From Gyromitra esculenta (lineage: Eukaryota; Ascomycota; Pezizomycetes; Pezizales; Discinaceae): 64,000 nt of DNA. Where the stretch lies: positions 744,001 to 808,000 of the forward strand of contig JBCAML010000012.1 of the NCBI GenBank assembly GCA_038503075.1, given 5' to 3'. The translations under genes were made by a program, and so were the position numbers. This document shows, piece by piece, positions 1-12,024 of the stretch. Each line of letters begins with the position of its first letter. The first letter of the stretch is position 1. The notes under the pieces are model-generated. The model was given only the letters and a program-made list of their open reading frames with translations. It was not told where the DNA came from and did no database searches.

Positions 1-1471
1 TTCTGCCCCGTTACAAATAGCGGCAACCTCCGCAAGCTTGCGGATAGTGACGTAATGTGCTGCAATCGATTCCAAAACGGTACCCTGTGCGTTTCTGATG
101 GCGCCGACCGGTGAGAAACTTGTGCCTTCAATGATCAAGTCATCCAGTTCAGTTTGAGATTCGGATATAACAACGGCTCTAGATACGCTCATTTGGTTTG
201 TGGTCAGAGTTCCAGTCTTATCGGAACAAATGACGCTGCAGCTTCCGAGGGTCTCAACAGAGGGCAAGCTCCTGACAACGGCGTTTTTAGCAGCCATTTT
301 ACGGGTTCCGAGAGCGAGACAGGTGGTGATAACGACGGCAAGACCTTCCGGAATAGCAGCGACGCCTAGAGAAACGGCAATCTACGGACCACTGTTTAGC
401 TTATTTTCACAGCGTTATTTACTTGAGAGAATTATACAAACCTTAAGATAGTAGACAGCTCCCTTCAACCAGCCACCGTGAGCTTCATCGCTGAAATTGC
501 CAATATTGATAAGCCAGACGAGAATGCAGATAACCATGATAACCTTTGCCAAAATATCTCCAAAGCTGTTTAACTTCTGCTTCAATGGGGTTGGCTCCGA
601 AATCTGAGATGTGATGCTGGTATGAATATCTCCAATAGCTGTCGAATTTCCAGTCAAAGCCACCACAGCCCTAGCATGTCCAACCGTAACGGTAGTTCCC
701 GAAAACAACATATTGACCTGATCCTGCTTGACAGCCCTTTCGTCCTTGATTTCCTGAGTATCTTTTCCAACACTCTCGCTTTCGCCAGTGAGAATGGCCT
801 GATCGACGCGAAAACTGTTGCTTTGAATAGATAAAAGTCGGCAATCTGCAGGGATGCGGTCCCCAACGGCAATATCGACAATGTCCCCCGGAACAAGTTC
901 TTCGGCGCGGATTCTAGAAACACGACCGTTGCGAACAACCTTAGCCTCGTTTGCGGAATACTCGTTCAGCGCCGCGATCGTCTTTTCGGCACTGCTCTCT
1001 TGAGAAACACCGACGACTGCGTTTAAAACCAGAATCGTGAGAATCTGAAACGTTTAACCCTTAGCACAATTGAACCCTTAGTACCAAAAAGGGGGCGATG
1101 CAAAAAGGAGCAAAATTGCACCCACCACCGCAGGATCAACAAACGCAGTTAATCCCTCGCCATCTTCAAGAATGGCTAGAACAAACGAAATGCCCGCAGA
1201 AGCCAGTAATATCATCACCAGCTGGTCTTTAAACTGTTCCAGAATAAGTTGCCACAGGGGTGTTGGGGGTTCCTCAGGGAGAGCTAAATAACGCGAATGC
1301 GGTCAGTATAAGCTCCAGAATCCCAGGAGAAACCAGGCGCAGAAGTGCCCCACCATTTTTCCCATATCTTGATCTTGCAGCTCTAACTTGTCCATCGCTC
1401 AAACCAGTGCGCTCATCAACCTTGAAGAAGCGTAGTATCTCATCGCATTGTTTGGTATAAGCGTGCTCCAT
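1..1471 (-). CDS. SERCA-type P-type Ca2+-transporting ATPase (5' part, cut by window edge)
   Basis: This is the N-terminal part of an endomembrane calcium pump that uses ATP to move Ca2+ into the ER/Golgi. I read four exons on the minus strand: 1471-1354, 1283-1126, 1044-442 and 381-1. Introns are 1284-1353, 1045-1125 and 382-441, and all splice in frame. The start MEHAYTK is the usual SERCA N-terminus. It is followed by the [20 protein letters not shown] stretch, the [17 protein letters not shown] membrane segment, the actuator-domain TGES motif, the IPEGLAVV segment of M4 (Ca2+ site) and the phosphorylation motif DKTGTLT. The nucleotide-binding domain and C-terminal membrane segments lie left of the window. 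Nothing suggests damage. The match to fungal SERCA (Neurospora nca-1 type) rests on recalled family features, and SERCA is clearly favoured over PMR1 by the start and the 'EEPPTPLW' region. Confidence 0.93.
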
Positions 1472-3519
1472 GGCTCGCTCGTGTTTTTTGTGGAAGTTGT
1501 TTTCAGCGGCGGTATGGGGTTTTCCGTCGCTAAGTAAGTATTTGGAATGTATTTGGAACGGAGGTGGCTCCGTCTCAACAAAAAGCCTTGGGGGGGGGCG
1601 AAAGGAGACTACAATGAACGTGTAGAATTAGACCGAAGACCGGAGAGAGAGACGAAGAACAGGAGAGATAAAGAGAGATAAATAATTCAACCCGTAGAGA
1701 ATTACCGTGGGAAGAAAAATATAAAGCTTTGAAGAAATGAACGCCGTGTAAAGGAAGGACTCCGGAAAGCTGAAAGGTGGTCTTTTCGCCGGGCCTTGCT
1801 TGGAGCGAGAATGTTCTCAAGTCTGGGTCAGCAGTTGCTAAAATCGCTTGGCTCGCGGCTCAAAACACCCGTGCCAAGCGCAATCCTTTTCTCCTCTTCT
1901 CCTTTGGACAGCACAGTCCACCGCTTAACGGTTCTCGACGTGGAGGCAATCTTAGACAGATTTTCGGCGTGGGTGAGATTCCAGATCAGCTCCACCTGGA
2001 GGCAGGGATGTTGCGAGGAACATACAGCAGGAAATGCCCTTGGAACAGATGGGAGTCGTTGCAGGTGAGTGAGTCCCCGTGACGCGGCTGTTGCCGAAAT
2101 TACTCTCCCCGCGCTGCTGAATCGCCAGAAATCTGTATGCAGGACGTTTTGAGCCTCTTCGCTTAACTTCAGCCGTGAAACTCTCAGTCGATCAAGATTC
2201 AGGGGAAGCTTTGGTGGTTTTGGAGGATTCAGGGCGTGAATCATTCGACAAATGCCAAGGATGTCAGAATCCTGCTAAGGACGGAAATAAGCTCCGCAAA
2301 GGGCTGTCGACGATGTGAGCGGTCGTAACGCTTGCTGGCGATGTGGGGAAGGTGGGGGTTAGAGGAATAGCCTGAGATTATCAGATCGATAAGATAGTTG
2401 TATCGATAAGTCCAAGTTATCTACATGTAGTATGTGCTTGGAACGTGGGACGTGGGGGCTACAAAGCACATAAGTACATGCACATATACATGTAGCTGCT
2501 GTACATGAACTTGAGGGCATGTTGTATGTGTTGCAAAAGCGTTTGCTTTCAGCCATGTAGTGCCCCACGTGTTCAGGACGGGATTGCCATTCGCTGTATC
2601 AACCAGCCTTCGCCAGTGCCTCCTCCGCAAATTGGTGGAGAATTACGGTGTTGCTTCGTGCTAGAGACTCTTCGTGTACCTCTTCGGTGATCACCGATAC
2701 CCTTATTAGCACGGCGCTGTATCACTTGCCTGATTCGCTGAGAGTAATAGGCAGGAATGTCTCTTGGATCAAGCCCAGCCTTAAGGGACTTGAATACGTG
2801 CTTTACCAAGGCAATAATCCTCACTTCCTAAAATTCCAACAGAAAACTTAATCAACAAATATAAACTTACAAAAAGGACGGCAAGGACGAAATGTATTTA
2901 GTCAAAATCAGTTTTTAGATTTCTAGAGATAGGAAGAAAAAAGAAAAAAGAAAAAAACCATCACCACGCCGTTAGAAAGCATGACAATCATCCCAAACCC
3001 ATATCAACAACAGTACTAAAACTCCAGCAGCAAGCTCAAACTCTAACACGAAGTAGAACTGCAACAGAGCAAGTAAACATACCATATCCACCATACTCCA
3101 GGCTCAGGATGCCACCGGGCCACCGGACGCCAGATGTAACTCGGGGCATCGCCAGACAGGGTCGAAGCCCTTACGAATGATTCCCCCGTGCACACCCACG
3201 AGGGAGCTTTAATACTAGAGCTATTCATGAGACCACCCTCCATCAAGGTTGCCACGAGCATCCATCGAAGAGGTGGGGGGTTCTTACCTATGGCCCCAGA
3301 CGGATAGCTTCAAGACACCTTTGTTGGTTAATCGATCGGACGCTTACGGGGCTGCTACCAATACAGGGTCAGTCCTCTTACGAGTGGCTATCCCGCTCGC
3401 ATCTCTCGGGGACTTTGCCACCAAAGCTTCGCTCTGGACATCACCCTATGCTGCTGATGTTGAATCTGGCGTTGGTGGTGGTTTTATGACTATTACTGTT
3501 GTCTGCTATTAGCATTACT

Positions 3520-3545
3520 ACCACCACCACCACCACCACCACCAC
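3520..3545 (+). repeat. (ACC)n trinucleotide microsatellite
   Basis: About eight perfect ACC units in non-coding DNA, flanked by imperfect ACT/ATT units. It creates artificial polythreonine and polyvaline reading frames on the two strands. Confidence 0.9.
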
Positions 3546-4068
3546 TACTATTATGGTGGCGATGTCGACGAAGGCGAGTACTAAAGGCATACTACGAGTA
3601 CAACAACTCAAGACAATAATAAATACATATAGACAAGTGGAATTTCGTAGAACGAAAAATATTATGTTTACTGACCCCCCAAACAACTACATACTACGAG
3701 TGATCGTCGGTGATTTAGTCAAACCTTAGAACTAGCCTACTCACAGTGTAGATCACATGAAAGAGCCCTTTTCTCCTACAACTCATCTTTCACAACACTC
3801 TATAGTTGGTGGTCTGACTTATAGCAGTTTGATAATGCAGCCCACGACTTGTTTATGTCCTTTACTTTGAAAGCCTTTGATCTATTAACTTGATTAAAAA
3901 GGGTTTTTATTGGAAAACGGATCCCTCTCAGCTTCTGCCTTCCCTTTTCCCCTACAAAAAAAGAAAGAAAAAAAGAGGACTACAATTATCCAGAGAATTA
4001 CACGCGCCGATAAACCTTAAAAAACTGCGCCAGGTCCTTCCGCTCTTTATGCAGCGTAAAGAAAATTT

Positions 4069-4081
4069 GGGGGGGGGGGGG
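4069..4081 (+). repeat. Poly-G run (13 nt)
   Basis: An uninterrupted run of G about 50 bp beyond the stop codon of the RAD60-like gene. Such runs are prone to length errors in sequencing. Confidence 0.9.
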
Positions 4082-4133
4082 TAAAATTAAACTGAGCGGA
4101 AAAGGGAGAGGGGAGATTTGGTATCGCGCACTG

Positions 4134-5710
4134 CTAATTGATGTAAACATCAATACAAAACGTGTCTTCCAGCTCGGTATCGCCTACCGTTTCCTCAGGG
4201 TCCAGAGTATCACCGTCGAAATCAAGAGTGATATCTCGCGACTCGTCAATCTTTCGCGCATCGCGGAAGGCAGATATGATTTTGAAGATCCCAGTGTCCT
4301 GTATTTCTGCAGTAAGTATGATTATTCTACACTATTAGAAGGAGTGAGAAAAAAACATACCGGCTTGACTTTTAGTTTAAAATCCTCATACCCTTTGCTC
4401 TTCAGCGTCAACCTCATACTCGCCACCACCTTTTCCTCTGGCTCCTCGACTTCTGATAATGTCTCCGTGCCATATCGCATCTCCCGCTCCCGCTCCCGCT
4501 CTGCCAGCATCTCTGCCGTCATCGCCTCGAAATGGACATTACCGTCTCGAGCCCCATCCTGGTCCGCGAGATTCCCCAGCTCGTCCACACCAATGCCAAT
4601 ACCATAACATGTGTTGTGGTCGAAAACTTTGTTGCCTTTCCACGCTAAGAATATATCTGCAGCCTCCTCATCCGAGAACTCCTGTCGCTTGCACCAGGTC
4701 TCCCGGACAAGTTTGAGCGATTGTCTGATGCGGCGGCGGACAACGAGGGGCCTTGTGTTTTCGATATCGGAGGTGACAAGGATGGAAACTATAGGGTCGG
4801 GGGGTGGTGGGGGCGAGAGGGGGTTGCTTGAAGATTTAGAAGTACGGGCAGCAGCAACACGCTCACGAGCTCGCCGCTCGATGGCAGCTACCATTTCGTC
4901 GTCTTCGTCAATTGGGGGTTTTGTGGTGGTTGCGGTACCGGTGAGAATCAAATCGTCATCATCAGAGAGAGCACCATTGGCGCGAGCAGCTGATAACGGC
5001 GGAGGGCTGATGTTCCTGCGATTTCTAGGGGAGGCTGGTGGGGAGTTCGCTGAAGTTGTGCGACGGGTGTTGGGGTTGTGGAATACGGTATCCTCGTAGA
5101 GCACTGGAGGAGGTGTGAGGCTGGCGTCGCGCATTCTGGACTTCGGGGCCCTAGATGTGTATTTACTGCCGCTTTTGCTGTTCCTCCCTGACCTTGATGG
5201 TGGTGGTGGAGAGTCTGAATCGGAGAGCATGATTGCGCGCTTGTATCTGTGTATATCCGGGATGTTAGGCCAGAGAAAACTTGCAAGACAAGTGGCCAGG
5301 CCCATCAGCAGCAGAAATTAAATGTACCTTTGTCGGGCATTTGCATGTCGTTCCTGGGCACTGCCAATTTCCTCGCCCGAATCCTCGTCGTCGTCATCAT
5401 CATCATCATCATTTTCATCCTCCATAACGGACACCCGTTTCGCGCGTTTTGGAGGCGATTCAGCCCCGTCATCATCCTCCTGCTTGTGGGCCTTTTTCTT
5501 GTTCACTTCTGGCTTCTTCTCCTCCAGCACCTCCTTCTCCTTCTCTTCCCTGGGTTCCACGACACCGACATAGTTTTCCTTGTTGCGACTGAAAAAGCTT
5601 AAATCATCGTCATTGCCGGCGCTGTTGCTTGAGTTTCCGAAATTCGCCTTCTTGAACATGAAGGCTCTTTTTTTGACCGGCTTGGGTGGCGGCGACGGGG
5701 ATAGCGACAT
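4134..5710 (-). CDS. Rad60/Esc2/NIP45-like SUMO-like-domain protein
   Basis: Members of this family help the SUMO pathway and the Smc5/6 complex in recombination repair in the nucleus. Exons are 5710-5328, 5246-4361 and 4298-4134, giving 477 residues in frame. The N-terminal half is low-complexity and charged, with acidic runs (a D-rich tract near residues 110-125), basic patches and many SP sites, consistent with a disordered nuclear region. The central part has a first SUMO-like unit with a 'DEEAADIFLAWKGNKVFD' segment. A second ends in 'ITLDFDGDTLDPEETVGD' and an acidic 'ELEDTFCIDV' tail, typical of the C-terminal Rad60-SLD fold. The last intron must end at 4299, because only that acceptor joins KVKP to DTGIFKII in frame. 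An upstream in-frame ATG at 5734 is an alternative start. One ACGCGT box lies 66 bp upstream (5776-5781). Confidence 0.85.
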
Positions 5711-6275
5711 GATTGTCCCAGGATTGACACGCACGGGTAGTGGTGGTGGTGGTGGTGGTGGGATGAAAGCGCTTTACGCGTGGGCTGTCGCGATGTAGAG
5801 GAGCCACAGCCGATTGTTCGCGCTGGGCGGTGGCTTGGCGGCTACCAGCTTCTGAAGACCCGATCGAGCGCTGAATACAAGCCTAATTAGGCTTACAGAC
5901 AGCAACGGGTGCAATCCACCAAACTAGCCCGCGGCTATCACGCAAATCAATCAATAAGGAATTTTTATTTCCAGGATGAAGGTTGAGAGCAAAGCTAAGG
6001 AAGCTTCTCGGCTTTTTGTTGTTTCATTTTTTACTTTTCGCTGCTAATTTTGGCTCTAGGAGCTGATACTTAGATTCACTGAAGAACCAGACTGTATTTT
6101 TCAGTAGCACAAAAAACCTCCCGAAAAACTGCATACAGCTATTGCCATGCCTTCGCAATCATTTCCAAGTCCCAGAACAAATACGCGCAGCAGCATGGGC
6201 TTCGCAGCTGTTGGCCCAGCACTTACCCAGGGTCAATGACCGACGTCTCTCCCTTTGCTGACTTGGCCTACCACC

Positions 6276-6778
6276 ATGCTACTTCTAGACTTTCCGAATG
6301 AACTCCTCATCATCAGCGAGAGCTTGGGCTCGACAGATTTGAATTCCCTTGTCCAGTGCAACAAGCGCCTCTGCGACCTTCTAACCCCGCACCTTTATGA
6401 GCTAGGCGCTCAGGGCTCGGCACTGTTCTGGGCAGCAAAGAGGGGAAACGATGTTGATTCTCGTGATGATAAAAGCGTTATGGACGACAAATACACAGTG
6501 CTCCATCATGCGGCACTGAACGGGCACCAAGCTATGGTAAAGCTGCTATTGGAGAGGGGATGCAACGTAAATGCGCCCGGCCCTGAGACAAGAACAGCAC
6601 TCCATATGGTAGCAGCAGGAAGGGACGAATAGCAGCAGCAGCAATAGCAAGGCTGCAGTTAAAGGCGGGATGTGATCTTGAGACACTCGACGGACATGAA
6701 TGCACGGCGCTTCACTTGGCCGCGCATTCTGGGAATCGACCCCTAGCGAAGCTCTTGTCAAAATATCACCGACACTAA
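6276..6778 (+). pseudogene. F-box / ankyrin-repeat gene fragment, frame-disrupted
   Basis: From ATG 6276 the frame encodes an F-box-like start (LLLDFPNELLIISESLGSTD and following, about residues 2-45). A shortened ankyrin unit and a good ankyrin repeat (YTVLHHAALNGHQAMVKLLL) follow. The frame then stops at 6630. A further ankyrin unit (CTALHLAAHSGNRPLAKLL) continues in another frame up to about 6778. No intron explains the change, since no plausible GT donor and AG acceptor lie between the two frames. F-box/ankyrin proteins are commonly E3 ligase adaptors and form large variable families in fungi. This copy looks truncated and inactive. The fragment spans only about 165 codons. Confidence 0.7.
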
Positions 6779-6841
6779 AAGCTTATAGAATGCTACAAAA
6801 TCATCCCCTACTCTTTTTAGGCCGATACCTCCGACCCTTAG

Positions 6842-7737
6842 GGAATTAGAGAAATAGTGCGCCTGCACGAATTAGAGCCTTATATTCCCGAGATAGTCAC
6901 CCTGGCCGAGTCTGCGAGCATCAACAAGCCTGAAACCTCGTTCCAAGAGGTTGCGGAATTTCTCCAGCGTTACACGGAAGGAGAGTGTGATGGATTATAA
7001 TTACCAGCCTCCAACACATCTTTGACGCAAACTCTCCTTCGTATCCACAAGTGCGTGTGCAGATTCACCGAAAAACTCAACCATCCAAAGCTCCCTAGCC
7101 ATGCCGTCAACCGCGCTTTCTACCATCTACGGATTTTTAGTAACATATCTAAAGCCCGATCAAATAATCCGGGCTTCTTTGAAAAGAGGCTAGATAGCAA
7201 GGCGCAGGAGGTATTTCTAAATCGGATGTATCCCAAGGAGCTAGAAGCACTTCTTAGCGTGCTACGCCACCTTGTCAAACGTGTAATCCCCCGCCTCCTA
7301 GAGATCTCCGGAGGTTAGGGGGGACTGCTCAGAAGCCACGACGCAGTCGATGGTGCTTCGAACGGATCCTGTGAGTATTGATATATATCTATCTATTATA
7401 TCACTCTGTGCTCCTCTAATTTTCCCCTCTTGCACAGCCATCTTTTATAATGGACTGAGCTATTACCTCGTTTCAACACTGGGCTTGGAGGGCTTGTTCG
7501 ATTTCCTTTTTGAAATCTCCGCCAGAGATCAGGAAATCTTTATCCAGAAGCGTGCCGACAAATTCGTTGAGTTAGGAAACGAGTTACTCTTGTTTAGTAC
7601 GGAATTCGGAGATGTTATTAAAAGATACTACTGGGGTAAGGCGGGGAATTTCGACCTGCGGCAAAGCTGTATGCCACAGGGTGGGCATAGTAATGGGTTT
7701 CTTCAACTTAGTCTCATTATTATTGTATTGCCTTAAA
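6842..7737 (+). pseudogene. Unknown protein-coding remnant with two in-frame stops and one intron
   Basis: One reading frame runs from about 6842 to 7372. It encodes a helical-looking protein (IREIVRLHELEPYIPEIVTL near its start, RMYPKELEALLSVLRHLVKR later). It is interrupted by TAA near 6998 and TAG near 7316. A clear intron, GTGAGT at 7370 to CACAG at 7438, joins it in frame to IFYNGLSYYLVSTLGLEGLF and the following residues up to about 7737. Continuous sense on both sides of each stop and the preserved splice sites suggest a recently decayed gene. I do not recognise the family. It could be the 3' part of the preceding ankyrin gene, but the frames do not connect cleanly. Confidence 0.5.
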
Positions 7738-8420
7738 TGGCCGGTTGGGACATAGATTGAATTGTTAAATGGTTATAGACAAGGGTAACTAGATTATATA
7801 AGAAATATTCTGAATTTTAGAGGTCAAAATCCAGCATTGTGATGACCATCTATCGTATTATATTATACTTGCAGGAAATAGTTAACCAGAGTGCCTACCT
7901 CTCGTTCTAAAGACACATTTCTCCTCTGATCACCGCGATAGACTCATTTTAAACCATATTTTTGGCGGTCACTCGACCTCCTCCGCCAAAAATCCTCTCT
8001 TATTACAATCCCAGTTATGGTTTGTTTCGAAGGGAAGAGTGCGTTTTCAGGCATTATGAATCATCGGCTATCACTCGATAATATGTAGGCTAACTTTGGG
8101 TTCGAGATAAGAACGGTCTCACTAAATCCCTAGAGGAGCTAAGTTTCTCTAGGAAACAGGTCTGTTACTTGGTTGGCGCAATGTGAACCGTGCCGAACAC
8201 TATCACCTTGTAGGCTGCTTTGCATCAGCCAATGGCGATAGGGTTCGGAAGAAATGTATCCTAGAGTCCATTCTAAACAAATCCCAAAAGTACAAAGCTT
8301 CATGCAAAAGTATCGCCCTCTAACCCGCTAATCTAGGAGTAACCGTAGAACTACCAGTCCCAAACCTCACACAGAATTCTAACAGAATGAAATTGAGGGA
8401 TACATGTAGGACTCATTGGC

Positions 8421-10824
8421 CTAGCTCCCAAACGCTAGCTTTCTCTGTCCTTTTTCCATCCCAGCCCCTTTCTTCGACCCTTTCCCACTACCACCGCTTC
8501 CTTTCTTTGCCGTATTGCCTTTCTTACTGCTATCTCCCGAGACTGAAGGCAGAGATGTCGATGCTGCCGAGATACGTTCCCTCGCTGCGGCCCTATCCTC
8601 ATCTGCTAATTGTTTCGCAAAGTGCCAATCTTCGTGCTCTTCCTGACCCTCAATTGAGATTTCGGTGTTACAGCGAGAACATGTATATGTGTAGCGGTTC
8701 GGCAGGTTACTGGCAAGAAGATCAACAGGTTGAGCCTCGTCGTCAGGCATCCCTCTTTCTAATACGTTAGACGGGGTGCCTTCAATATCCATCATATCTT
8801 CACTTTGTTCCAGATGATCTTCGGGCTCCAATATATTGGGATCTCCGGTTTCTAGGTCGTCTGACTCTTTCCGAAAGAACTTCCCGATTCCCCCGCCGAC
8901 TCTTCTCCGCTTTGCCGTTCTGTCTTCCTCTTGTTGACCTTCTGCTTGTTCCTTTTTGGCTGCCTTCGCCAAATCTCCCTTAACCAAAAACCCAGCAATC
9001 CCCATATTCCCCGTTTCCCGCTCTTCGAAACCAGCTACTTGTAAACTTAACATCACGCAAGGGTAAACTTTCCCTTCTGACTCGATCCCCTTCAACAACC
9101 CTTCCGCAAGTGACATCAACACATCTTTGGTCAACGGTCGACCCAATGGGATCGGGACCTGCCGTGTCTTACCGCCTCCGTTGGTGGTCTTGTGTGCTAG
9201 TGTCATAGTTTTAGGTCTCGTTTTACCTTCCATAACACCTTCCTCCTCCAACCTCGAGTAGATATCTGATATAAAGATAATAAGCCATTTGTGTGCCTGG
9301 TCGAACGTGGTTATGGTTGGTCTAAAGGATTTTGCGGAAAGCATGGACTTCATCAGGATTCGTGGGTTTACTTCAGACTTGTCAATACCACGAATAATGT
9401 TGTAAACCCATGTTGCGGCGTCATCGTCAAGTTTCGATTGAAGTTGGTTGAGGGGGATGTCTAGAAGGTCTACTAGTTGCTCGGTGTTGAAACCTTCGGA
9501 GATCTGAGTTCCGAGTTTACCACCGAGATTTCGGACTTTTAAGAGTGTGTTAAAATTTTTATGTAGTCAAAGATAACGTGGAGCTTACGTTTTGTGAACT
9601 TAAAGGAGTTTAGAAACCTCTGAACAGCACCGCTACGAATAACAGTCTATAGCAGGTGTCAATACAACTCATTATTAGTACTAATCAAGCAGACAATCAT
9701 CTCACCTGCTGGTTGGGTTTCTTGTACCCACTACCAAGTTTTGCCAGCAACTTATTCTGGGCTATTCCAGCTGAACACGTATATCCTAATTTCTCCTTCA
9801 CTTTCCCCCTAATTTCGTTCACGATCTCTGCAGCAATAGCCATTCCAACATCATCCCAGTCCACAGTTTCATCGTATTCTTCTCCAAGCTCCAGAAGGTG
9901 AGATCCTCCCCAACCCAACCCCACTTCCTGTGGTGGCAATGGCAAGTTCTCTGTGGGATCGCTATATGGTGGCGATAGAGTAAGATTGGGATATCGTGTA
10001 AGGAGGCGTTCGTGAATCATCACCGATAGGTCAAGGAATGATTCATCGATGGAGGCTTTTTCGACCCGTGGGCAAGCATCTTGGAATATCGAAAGTATTT
10101 TCTTAGACTCGCTTCTGTATGGATCTAGACAAGCTTTGCAGGAAGCTATGCTTGGATTTTCGCGGTACTCCCAGTGTATATCGCCTTCTCGCCACGTTGC
10201 AACCTATCGATAAATGAATATTAAAATACTTATGTCAATGTGAAAATCTCACAAGGGATAGAGGGTAGTAGTACATGGACCAGTTTAAGATTTGGACAAA
10301 GTTTTAGAGCGTCCACAGCAGTTGACTATCACAGGGCTGAGGTGAGTATCACATGTATGCAGGAGATGACAAAGGACTAGAAACAGAAGAAACATACAAG
10401 ACGGCTAATCCCAAATTCGCGAGCTGGGTAATTTACCGCAATAAGACCTGTTGTAATGTTAATTGTTGTGCGCTTATTGTATAAACTGAGAATAAAACTT
10501 CACTTTGCCATTGCTGCACTGCTAATGGTTCGTCTTCACTCAGCCCCAACCTCACCACTTCGCATTGTGCCTACAAACTTAGCTATGACCCGAATACATT
10601 TCCCCTCGAGTAGAAACTCACATAGAACGCGTCAAGATCTCTACAAGTACATATGCCACTAATTAGTCTATAATCTAAGACCCGGGGAGTTGTATGGGAT
10701 CTCACATATGGGCTACAACGCGTAGGGGAGTATCGGTCGAGTATTTTGATAGTTGCGCAAGCTGTCTGTAGGTATATCTCGACTTTTTCGGAAGCTGTGA
10801 TAGTTGCGACACGGAATCTGTCAT
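8421..10824 (-). CDS. RAD30: DNA polymerase eta (Y-family translesion polymerase)
   Basis: Copies past UV photoproducts in the nucleus. Eight exons (10824-10706, 10640-10622, 10570-10504, 10447-10398, 10325-10275, 10203-9706, 9646-9589, 9535-8421) give 658 residues in frame. The N-terminus (SRYTYRQLAQLSKYSTDTPL) leads into the catalytic HIDLDAFYAQ motif, whose aspartates bind metal. It is assembled across a 19-nt microexon. Next come the LAVQQWQ and NYPAREFG finger motifs, the second metal motif ASIDESFLDLS, CSAGIAQNKLLAKLGSGYKKPNQQ (palm/thumb) and the little-finger region. A C2H2 ubiquitin-binding zinc finger (YTCSRCNTEI to EDWHFAKQL, about residues 570-600) and a basic tail ending QRKLAFGS, possibly a weak PCNA-binding motif, complete it. 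Length and order match fungal Rad30. An in-frame ATG at 10917 is a less likely start. The gene is divergent from ATG10, sharing about 450 bp of upstream DNA. Confidence 0.95.
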
Positions 10825-11273
10825 AATTGTTGTAATCGTACGCGATGCGGGGGAGATTGGGGATGACGCGATGGATGACGCGCAGACTGCCGCCAAGATA
10901 TTACATGAGACAGCCAAGAAAGCGTGCCGTCTTCAGGAATTAAGGTCACTGGTATTGATCAAGAATCCCCAAAACGAAATCCTAAAGTGGTCTTGTCTCT
11001 TAATATCGTAGGTTAAACTCCTCAACATACACGCACAACTTCAGAACTTGCATGATACCATACTTGGCCACTGTAATCGAAACCTTCCCAAACTTAGGCC
11101 CCGCACACGCATGCATCAAGTTTATTATCCAAAGAGTGACAGTTGGTGATTGGATTATCCTCTGTGCGACCAATACCGCACTGGGGGTTTATTATTGTTC
11201 CAAGAGATGTAAACCTTAAACCCCGAGTTACAGATCCAAGTTTGGGATACTCATCATACTGTTTAGATACAAA

Positions 11274-12024
11274 ATGCTCGGGTTAGAAAATTTTCCATTC
11301 CTCAGTCCTACCGAATTCAAACAAGCATGTGAATCACTGGCTCAACGGCTCTCTACATCTTTCCTAAAAGCTATACCAAGGGATGAGGTTCGCATATCTT
11401 TTGAATAATGTGTGACAGATAACACTCTGATCACAGGGTCTTAGGGTGGATCTTGCTTCCTGGTGGTAAAGAAGCCTCTTGATACTGAATCATTAAAGGA
11501 GCTCTATCTCGGTTTACCCGAGACCGAAGACGAGGGAGACTCGGACGAAGGAGAGGAAGACTCGGACGAGGTATGTTACCCTTAACATCTTTCACGGCAC
11601 CTACCCATTCACAGTGGTTCAGGAAATTCTCCCCACACAGTTGAAACAGGACGCTCCGATAGCTGTGGTAGAATACCACATCGTCCTTTCTCCTAGCTAC
11701 GAAGTTCCCGTCCTATACTTCCAAATTACTTCTCGACTCTCTGGCCTACCTCTGCCGGTGTCGCTGTCAGATGTATATACCATACTCGTCTCTGCTGAGT
11801 CGAAGACGGCTATTGAAACTGTGGGTGTGATGGGAGGTGTCTCACAAGATGATCATCCGGTGCTTGGAGTGCCTTACTATTTTGTGCATCCGTGTAATAC
11901 GGCAGACGCAATGAGAGAATGGGAAAGTGAGGAGGGGTTGGGGCCAGAAGAGTATTTGGCAATTTGGATGGGACTTGTTGGTGGAGTTGTGGGGTTGTTC
12001 ATGCCTCGAGATGCGGTGAGGTGA
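11274..12024 (+). CDS. ATG10: Autophagy E2-like conjugating enzyme Atg10
   Basis: Atg10 transfers Atg12 to Atg5 in autophagosome formation in the cytoplasm. I read three exons: 11274-11387, 11445-11570 and 11623-12024, giving 213 residues. The start MLGLENFPFLSPTEFKQAC is followed by an acidic linker rich in E, D and S. Then comes the E2-like core with VVEYHIVLSPSYEVPVLYFQ and the diagnostic YYFVHPCNTA, whose cysteine in the HPC motif is the expected catalytic residue. The second intron's acceptor was chosen at 11622, because the preceding AG at 11614 leads to a stop within ten codons. The first intron's acceptor is the TAG at 11444 for the same reason. Length and motif order fit the family. 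It starts about 450 bp from the divergent polymerase eta gene. Confidence 0.88.

Larger units (their letters stand above)
1472..4133. other. Intergenic region, no supported gene
   Basis: The stretch between the calcium pump start and the 3' end of the RAD60-like gene contains only short overlapping reading frames without recognisable domains. It holds two copies of the palindromic word TACATGTA (2422-2429 and 2488-2495), an (ACC)n tract near 3520-3545 and a run of 13 G at 4069-4081. I see no RNA gene. Confidence 0.6.

Noticed and set aside
1777..2244. Overlapping frames of 90 to 138 codons between the calcium pump and the RAD60-like gene
   Set aside because: Both strands are open at once, composition is not protein-like, and no motif or splice pattern supports them.
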